DNA from: Sordaria brevicollis
Lineage: Eukaryota > Ascomycota > Sordariomycetes > Sordariales > Sordariaceae
DNA length: 64,000 nt
Assembly (NCBI GenBank): GCA_033439795.1
Contig: JAUTDP010000003.1
Span: forward strand, 2,914,001 to 2,978,000
Reading direction: 5' to 3'
In this document: positions 57,118-64,000 of the stretch, in pieces
Position numbering within the stretch: the first letter of the stretch is position 1
Layout of the letters: each line of letters opens with the position of its first letter
Made by a program: the position numbers and the translations under genes
The notes under the pieces: model-generated
Told to the model about the DNA's origin: nothing
What the model saw: only the letters and a program-made list of their open reading frames with translations
Database searches by the model: none

Positions 57118-58383
57118 ATGTCGGGCATTGGCGCTTCAAGCTACGCACCCAGGTCGCCGGACCTCTCATCCTTATATAGCTCCGCCGGCCCCACCCACCA
57201 GCACCAGCACCACATGCAGCCCCATTCGGGTTCCGAAGTCCTTCAAGTACCAGACCCCAAACCGTTATCACAGCAAACACTTTTTTCTCCGCAACACCAA
57301 CAACATCACCAACACCACTTACAAGTGCAGTCGCAACCACACCACAACAACATAAATACACCCATCACCACCGCGACACAGCAACCCTATCACCAAGACC
57401 ATCGCGCTTCGCAATACTGGCAAAACTCCCCGCCGCAGCAGTATCTTCCACCACGCTCTCAGCCCGATAACAGCTTCTCCACGAACCACTACTCGCAGCC
57501 GCACCAGCAGCAGCAGCAACAACAACAATCTGAGCGCCCGTCTCGCATCCCCTTCACAAACAACCACGCGACAGGGATCTGGAACGCGCAACAGCAAACC
57601 ACGCAACGTGACTCGTATCAATTGCAAAATCAGCAACAGTATAACTACAATCAGCAACAACCGCCGCAGCAGCAACTACAGCAACAGGCTTATCCGCAGC
57701 TGTTCTCAAATACGCGACCCCAAGAGTATCAACAGCCGCACCAGCAGCAGCAGCAGCAGCGCGTTACGCGATCGCAGACACAAAGGCCCCTCCAGCCTCT
57801 TCCCTCGCAGGCGTCTAGTTCCAGTCCCGCACCGGCACCGGCACCTGCCCCCGAGTACATCAGTTCTCAAGCTGCGCCAGCACCAGCATCGCCACAGCAA
57901 AAGACCAACACGATGCCACCCAAGCGAGCCGTCGCGCAAGCCGCGCAGCAACCCCAACCTTCTTCGATCGAGCCGTCGCCCGTAAAGACAAAGTTCCCAA
58001 CGGCGCGTATCAAGCGTATTATGCAGGCAGACGAAGAGGTTGGCAAGGTTGCTCAACAAACACCAATCGCAGTGGGCAAGGCTCTCGAGCTGTTTATGGT
58101 ACAACTGGTTACAAAAAGTGCAGACATTGCGCGTGAGCGTAACTCAAAACGCGTATCGGCACAGATGCTCAAACAGGTGGTGGAGTCAGACGACCAGTGG
58201 GATTTCCTACGAGAAATTACCAGCAAGATCGAGACTGAAGATAAGGAGAAGCCATCAGGCGCTGGCGGTGGTAGAGGCCGAGCAAAGGCAGACAGTGAAA
58301 GTGAGGAGGAAGCCCAGCCAGAAAAGAAGGGTAGGGGAGGAGCTGGACGAGGAGGGAGAGGAAGGAAGAAGTCCACTGCTTAG
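57118..58383 (+). CDS. NC2-alpha (Bur6/DRAP1-type) histone-fold transcription repressor subunit
   Basis: A single exon encodes 421 residues. The first 265 are Gln/His/Pro/Ser-rich with poly-Gln runs and no folded domain. From about 290 to 375 lies a histone fold of the NC2-alpha class: [70 protein letters not shown]. With NC2-beta it binds TBP on DNA and blocks TFIIA/TFIIB, acting as a general repressor, sometimes activator. The tail is acidic then Gly/Arg-rich ([14 protein letters not shown]). Yeast Bur6 is only about 140 residues. An internal ATG at 57913 (MPPKRAVAQ) would give a 156-residue protein of canonical size, so the long or short form may be the main product. DRAP1-type is preferred over Dpb3/CHRAC by the [17 protein letters not shown] start. 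Confidence 0.9.
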   Translation: MSGIGASSYAPRSPDLSSLYSSAGPTHQHQHHMQPHSGSEVLQVPDPKPLSQQTLFSPQHQQHHQHHLQVQSQPHHNNINTPITTATQQPYHQDHRASQYWQNSPPQQYLPPRSQPDNSFSTNHYSQPHQQQQQQQQSERPSRIPFTNNHATGIWNAQQQTTQRDSYQLQNQQQYNYNQQQPPQQQLQQQAYPQLFSNTRPQEYQQPHQQQQQQRVTRSQTQRPLQPLPSQASSSSPAPAPAPAPEYISSQAAPAPASPQQKTNTMPPKRAVAQAAQQPQPSSIEPSPVKTKFPTARIKRIMQADEEVGKVAQQTPIAVGKALELFMVQLVTKSADIARERNSKRVSAQMLKQVVESDDQWDFLREITSKIETEDKEKPSGAGGGRGRAKADSESEEEAQPEKKGRGGAGRGGRGRKKSTA

Positions 58384-59886
58384 GAAGCCAACAGTGAAGG
58401 GACGGATACCGAAGAAATAACGCTTGAGGTTAGGCCAACATATGAATAAACGAATGGAATGATGGCGTTTCGGCAAACTGGGTCACATATGAGCATACAT
58501 TGCACGGGATTCTCAACATGGAAACAAATGGTTGGGATATGTCTGTAAAGAACAAGTCGTACATTGTGGGCATAGGTCTCATTATCAGACTGGCATGGCA
58601 TGGTGTTCGGTTTGGTCTGCTAGCCGAAGGCTCAGCGTTTGGGTGGATGGGGCATGTTTGCTTGGGTTGGGTAGCCAGCATGGTGTTGCTGGCGTTGGCA
58701 AAGAAGGATACTTTGCTTTGCGACAAAATGCGCGCTGATTTTGCTCTTATCATTCTCGGAAAAGTCATTGAAAATACAAATACTTTTACAAGGCTTCACG
58801 TAAACCTTGACTGTTAGGAACCGTTTACTTTGTTAACTCATGACGTTTCCCCTGGCAATTAGGTCTTCGCCTCCCGGTACGTCACAAGCCACTGTGACAC
58901 GACAGCATTTTCAGCTGACTTTACAGTTCCAAATCAACGTCACGCGGCGCAGCCTCTCTCGAAGAAGCCAACAGAAGATGCAAACACCGAGTGGCTTGAA
59001 CACTTGGAGCGCGTAAGAAAAGGTGTTGTTTTCGTCCGAGTTGTGAAAAATATTTTGATTTTGGACAGCCAAGCTGAAGAGTGACGAGATCCTCAATGTG
59101 AAGCGGAAAACATAGACGAATATAAGCCTCGTGTAGGTAAAGCAATCCGACAACGTAGCCACGTTACAAGTGTCTCGAGCCGGTGGGAGCCTAGAATGAT
59201 CTTACGAAGATTCGAGCAAACATCTGCTTCACCATACCCAGACTCCAGTATATTGTACTTCTCTCAGTCTAGTCAGACGGGCCGTATTGCCAGGCAACTT
59301 TGGTTTGGGTGGTCGATCATATCCGCCAGTATGCCGACATTGTAAGCGACTCACACAGCCTTACTCGGGACACTGTGATAGTTTTCGGGTCTTTAATGAT
59401 AGTTACGCAGTCAAATTATGAGACCGGAAAGTCAAGAAGGAACAAGCTTCGAACAACAAGCTTGGACAGGGGAATACGACGACGGGGCGACGTCCTGGTG
59501 GGTTGATTGATTGCATCTGAATGTCACACAGCACCGGGGTCAAGGTCCTATAGGTCGAGACATTCAACACTAATCTTTACACTAACCTCAACCGCTCACC
59601 CCGCGTTCCGTATGCCCCTGGTCCCAGGCAGCTCTTAGTTCCCTTCTTCTTATCTCTGTCCTACCCATCTAATTGACCTTCACATCCGATCACTGTTACC
59701 ACTGACCCGGCTGGCGACTTTCTTCTCAGGACACACCGGAACACATATCGTGTACCTAACATGTGCCTCGAGAGATTGCCTACTGGCCATCCTCTAACTC
59801 CCCCTCGATAACACATATCGACATGGTGGCCGGTTAAGAGTTTGATCGACCCGCGAGCGGCACCACCTGTTCAGCTGTGGTTCAGC
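58384..59886. other. Intergenic region, 1.5 kb
   Basis: Same-direction spacer between the NC2-alpha gene and the 705-residue unknown. Open frames near 58500-58820 overlap others on both strands and carry no conserved sequence. The stretch just before 59887 is C-rich, like a leader. Confidence 0.6.
58445..58450 (+). terminator. Polyadenylation-type signal AATAAA
   Basis: Exact AATAAA 62 nt after the NC2-alpha gene stop codon. Confidence 0.5.
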
Positions 59887-62062
59887 ATGTCCGCCCAAGG
59901 CCGTCCACCACCTCCGCCTTCCAGCCTTCCTCCTCTTCCAGATGAGGCTTCGGCCCCTTTCTCGTCGTTGTTCAACAACTTTGATCTAGCCACGGTCGAC
60001 TCAACAGTTCAGTTTGCCAACAGAGGCATCTTCATCGCTTCGGATGGTCGTCGTTACCTCTTCCAGAGCCTTCCCGAGTCGGATACGCCAGCCGCTTCTC
60101 CGGCCAACTCATCTGCTCCGAGTAGCATCCACAGCAGCATACATCATCAGCCAGTGACAAACACAACCCCACAGTCGTCGTCGTTGCAAAGCGAGTTACA
60201 CGACCGCAGCAACAATGCCTTTCTGACAAGGGGACGACAGGTGTCGAACGCGAGTTCCACGCGATCACAGGCTTCGAGTTTTCGAACAGCGCACAGTGGA
60301 CGGTATACCCATACAACGTCTAATATTTCCCCTGCCGCCTTGGATGTAGCAGCCGGACCTCAGTCCGCCGCTCAGGACATGACCAACATGATGTCCCACC
60401 TCAGCATCGGTCACAACCATCACTATAACGGTGCGGCACCATACTTTGGAGAGTCTGACGGAGGTGTAGGACTTGCCGAGGTTTTGACGGAACGTGACAC
60501 GGAGCCATGGACTCCTGAGAGTCCTGTCGAGAAGAGCGGCAGACGTGTTTCTCCACGAACCTCTTCCTACCAACAACATCGGATGGAAGCTCTATACGGA
60601 ACTAATCAGCACAACTATATGCATACATCAATTTTTACCGCCGGCTTGAGCAGCAGCACGCCAGGACATGCAACTCAAGCCGCTTATTATGAACATGGAA
60701 CTGGGCATCATCAAGTCGACGGGATCAACTACGGTGGATTTGTGACCGGGGCGAACTTTGCCTCTCAACAGGGACCACGTCGACGGGCACCATCTTCTGG
60801 ACCAGCTTTGGAGTCTTTCATGGAATCTTCTTACCCTCAGTATCCTGACCCGACATCGCCAGCGAGACACTCTTCAATTCCGTATTCACCTACTTCGCCC
60901 GCCTTATCACCAGATTACGAGAAGGAGTTCGTCAGTGCTGATGGGGCATACGTCTACTCAAGCTCTCCTCACTCGGTTATCCAACCTTCTTCATCATATC
61001 CAGACCGTGGAAGAGGCAATAGTGCCAGTGGGAACAGCGGAACCGGAGTCTTCATCGGCAGAAATATCCAAAACAACGTAGTCAGCATCGGAACCTCGAC
61101 CAACAGGCTCGACACACGGACCGCGGTTGTAGTGGTCCCATCATCGGAAAGACACACCTCAGGTTCATTTTCAAGCGACAGCAGGAGTACAGGCCGGGAT
61201 CATGTCCTGCCTGGGGAAGACGTCTTGTTTGACGGGCCAGTCAAGAGCGCAGCGACACTTACCTCGGGAGCATTTGAAGACGGGGAACTCAGGATCTTTA
61301 GGAATACCACGACGAAAGACCTGAGGTTTCATTGTAGGGTTGGTGTTCATTCAGAGACTTTTTGGAGTATGTCGTTTTTCCTCTTTCCATCCCAACCCAC
61401 AAGTGGGAGCTAACACCACTCCAGTCAAAGCCCGCAACGCCCAACTAATCCCCATCTACGCCTACGACCCCCGCTACCACAACGTCATCTGCCTTCACGA
61501 CAAAGAAACCGAAAAGTCCAACCCGAATTACATGTCCACTTCCCCTGTACCCGGTGGCGGCCACCACCCAAACGGCATCTACCAATTCCCCCGCCTCTCC
61601 GACCTGTGCCACTTCCAAGCCCAACTCACCGGCGAAAAAGTCCTGTTGGATATCTCCAACGTCAAACTGATCCGCCTCTCCAAGCTTTCTTCCTCTGGAT
61701 CAAGCGATACTTACTCCAGCGTGCGACTTCAAATCTGGCACGAGGATCCTGACTCCTTAACCGCTCGGCGACGCGGGATGGGTGGTCAAGACGACAGGGC
61801 CAGTTTTGTCACGGCTGGTACTGCCCTTTCTGGTCCACTAAGGGATAGACTAGTGGCTAGTAGCAGTAAATTGGTTGTGTACTTGGGTAGGCTGGGGGAG
61901 TATGTGCAGGTTTTTATCACGGATGATATTGAGGTTAGGGCGGAGGGGTTGACGAGGGTGAAGCTGAAGGCGAGGAGGGCGGGGTTGTTTGGACGGGAGG
62001 GGGGGAGTCGGTGGAAGGGGGTTAGAGGTTTGTTATCTCTCGTTTTTCATCCCCGTCGCTGA
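59887..62062 (+). CDS. Unknown protein, 705 residues, with a folded C-terminal half
   Basis: Exons 59887-61366 and 61425-62062 join as FW-I-KARNAQLIPIYAY. The N-terminal 430 residues are Ser/Pro/Gly-rich and disordered, apart from VDSTVQFANRGIFIASDGRRYLFQSLPESD near the start. The C-terminal 270 residues look folded: ELRIFRNTTTKDLRFHCRV, LIPIYAYDPRYHNVICLHDKE, YQFPRLSDLCHFQAQLTGEKVLLDISNVKLIRL, SSVRLQIWHEDPDS, LVVYLGRLGEYVQVFITDDIEV. The strand-rich pattern recalls a beta domain, but I cannot name the family. Start: the first ATG (MSAQGRPPPPP); the frame is open a further 45 nt upstream without an ATG. Splicing is GTATGT..CTCCAG with a CTAACAC branch-like site. Confidence 0.82.
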
Positions 62063-62116
62063 AGATTGTGGAGGAGAAGGAAGAAGGAGAAGGGATTGAA
62101 AAGAAAGGATTGCTAA

Positions 62117-62468
62117 ATGATGAGACGAAAAACAGCACACATCGAACAACGAGGCGAATCGCAAATGGCGGGCTTTAACATCGATGGCCAGCCACCTAAC
62201 CCCGATGCGGAGTATGAGTATGATCTTTACAAGATGTTCGAGATTGAGTTTGAGAATCCGCCTAGTAAGTCTACTCTTTTCATTTCCCTTATTGCTGACC
62301 AATGTGCTAACCAGGGCGGATGTCCTAGGCCAAGACAGCTTCATCCGCAGATGGGGAGAAGTCATTGCTGAACGCCGACAGCAGAGAGAGAAACTGAAGG
62401 TTATTCAGGAGGAACTCAAATCTGTAGGAGGATTGTACGGGAAGACGGCTATGGAGATTAGGATGTGA
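62117..62468 (+). CDS. Small unknown protein, 79-95 residues, close behind the previous gene
   Basis: Exons 62117-62264 and 62329-62468 give 95 residues, or 79 if translation begins at the second candidate, ATG 62165 (MAGFNIDGQPPNP). The intron (GTAAGT..CCTAG) has a GCTAAC branch-like site 17 nt before its acceptor. The product is acidic/aromatic then helical: YEYDLYKMFEIEFENPP, then SQDSFIRRWGEVIAERRQQREKLKVIQEEL, ending KTAMEIRM. The helix suggests a coiled coil or subunit contact. I recognise no family. It begins only 54-102 nt after the stop of the 705-residue gene, so it may have its own promoter inside that gene or share its transcript. The correct splice signals and clean frame make a real exon pair likely. 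Confidence 0.55.
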
Positions 62469-64000
62469 TACCGATGGCTGATCAACTGTTGACTCTATGC
62501 CTATGAAAGGTTGGATCAGATAATCTAGTATAGATCTCTTTGACAATTACGTGATGGGCTCAGGGACTTGATGAGCGGGAGTTCGGATCGGAATTTTGTC
62601 TATGTACTACGAGATACCAGGTGGATATGGGGTTTGTGTTTACATGATAGCTACTTCGATACCTACATAATCACGAAAACTGAGTTTTGTACTTTTCGCT
62701 CACTTTTCAATAATGACTTTGACCTCGTCATTGCTGTACACGGCACTCGTAAGTCGTAAACACATGAACGATTTCACCGAAGAGAAAAAAAAAAGCCCGC
62801 TACGTAACCAAAGACCGCTGGACAACCTCGAAGTCCTCGAGCAGCGAATGAGATTTATCGAGTTACCGAGTTAGCGATGGTTACCCAATTAGGACAACCT
62901 CGGGACAGCGATTTATTGGAATCGTGCAGCACCAAGCGGGAAAATAAGCTACCCATGACCTGCATTTCTCTCCCCTCGTCAACTAAGCTGGAAGGGGCAA
63001 GGTGATGTATCACTCACTGTGGGCAGAAGATGGGGGATTTTGGGGCGAAGCTTTGCGGAGTGCTGGGGAAGCTTCTGATTCCCTTCAGGTTTGATTCACT
63101 GCCCACGTGTATTTTTGATTTCGAGAAAGTGGTTCGCAGACGGGTATAGCCTGAGACGGGAGAAAAGAGGACTTTGGCCAGGACAAGCAGCTTTGATGAA
63201 GTCAGGAAGCCAACGTTGACTCGAGAGTAACGGAGCACAAAACTCGGAGCTGGTGTCCCCTACCGTCTCTCTGCCTGATCTCGCTGCTGTTTCCCGCTGT
63301 GATCGGCAACGAGAAAGCGCACGCAGTGTTTCCGCTGACTCTTGTTGAGCTTGAGAACCCCCAGATTGTAACAGTCTTGGCCTGCCACTGCTAGGTAGCA
63401 CCACGATACGTTCCAGGCTACCTATCACATCACCGAAGAAGCGAACAGGGTCCCCTCCCCTCTCTCCTCAGCTCCCACACGTTAACAAACTTGTAGGCCT
63501 GCATCGTCCTGCAAGCCTCTTTTGCCCTTGGCGCTGTGATAGGGACGGTGGCAGGGCAATTGGATAGCGCGATGAGGCGGGTAAGCTGGGGAGATGGGCT
63601 GTGAGTTATTGGGGATAATTGGACCTCGTTTATCTTCTGCTCTTCACAGTTTGTTCGTTTCTTCAACGCGTTCCTACGTCTAGCCACGAGGTAGAACTCC
63701 TTCCTTGCCTATTCTTCCTCATCCTCTATGCTTCTCGAGTTGCAGATCGGACAGAGACTGGACACTGAAGACGACCGAATCGGATCTGATCTGGTCTCAC
63801 CTTACGCTGTGTCTGCCTCGCTGGTCAGTCGCCAATGAACGACACTGCTACTGCTGTGCTGTGACAGAGTAGTGAATCTCTGGGTAATATAGATGAGGCT
63901 CTGGACTGCAGATAACCAGAAGTTTCAGCGGTATCGGTGGGTGTAACTTCACATTCAAGGAAGTGGACGGATAAAGGTCAGTAAGAGTTCACTTACCTCT
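62469..64000. other. Right end of the window without a supported gene
   Basis: Contains only short open frames, the longest on the minus strand at 63430-63687, without conserved sequence or convincing splice structure. It may be the upstream region of a gene beyond the right edge. Confidence 0.5.

Noticed and set aside
63430..63687. 85-codon minus-strand frame near the right end
   Set aside because: No recognisable family, no supporting splice sites and no conserved blocks by eye.

Overview
The window reads as nuclear DNA of a filamentous ascomycete, most likely from the Neurospora/Sordaria group of Sordariales. The signs are genes about 2-3 kb apart, short introns (about 50-110 nt) with GT..AG ends and CTAAC/CTGAC-like branch sites, long Gln/Pro/Ser-rich protein tails, C-ending codon preference, and protein families typical of these fungi. 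The species cannot be fixed from the sequence. I support 21 protein-coding genes (one cut by the left edge), one probable small gene, one decayed kinase-like gene, and one miniature inverted-repeat transposable element. I found no rRNA, convincing tRNA, CRISPR array or biosynthetic cluster.

Layout: 1-9.5 kb holds a Pub1/TIA-1-type RNA-binding protein (minus, partial), a coiled-coil/proline-rich protein with Mediator-subunit-2-like architecture (plus) and a double-PH-domain protein (minus). 12.1-13.3 kb is a degenerate aminoglycoside-phosphotransferase-like gene. 14-17.3 kb carries the tRNA thiolation factor Ncs2/Ctu2 (plus), convergent with an RRM protein (minus) whose upstream region contains the transposable element (17.7-18.07 kb). 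18.7-28.2 kb has an unknown low-complexity protein, a mitochondrial-type cation diffusion facilitator, a CDK11-like kinase and a secreted or membrane-anchored Ser/Thr-rich protein. 31.7-46 kb has a second RRM protein, the oxaloacetate carrier Oac1, Swd2, an SRP9/21 protein, ribonucleotide reductase small subunit and a DUF4112 membrane protein. 46.2-62.5 kb has the decapping enzyme Dcp2, D-xylulokinase, a membrane-anchored HSL-type esterase, NC2-alpha with a long Gln-rich extension, a 705-residue unknown protein and a small gene close behind it. The right-hand 1.5 kb holds no gene I can support.

Most genes are housekeeping, with a noticeable share in RNA metabolism (Pub1, two RRM proteins, Ctu2, SRP9/21, Dcp2) and transcription (Swd2, NC2-alpha, CDK11-like, possible Med2). 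They do not form a pathway cluster. Exon joins below were worked out by hand from splice consensus, reading phase and family conservation. The most interesting non-gene signals are the TA-flanked inverted-repeat element, the multiply damaged kinase-like gene, three small upstream-ORF arrangements at start codons, MluI cell-cycle boxes around the ribonucleotide reductase gene, and paired GGCTAAA motifs before D-xylulokinase.
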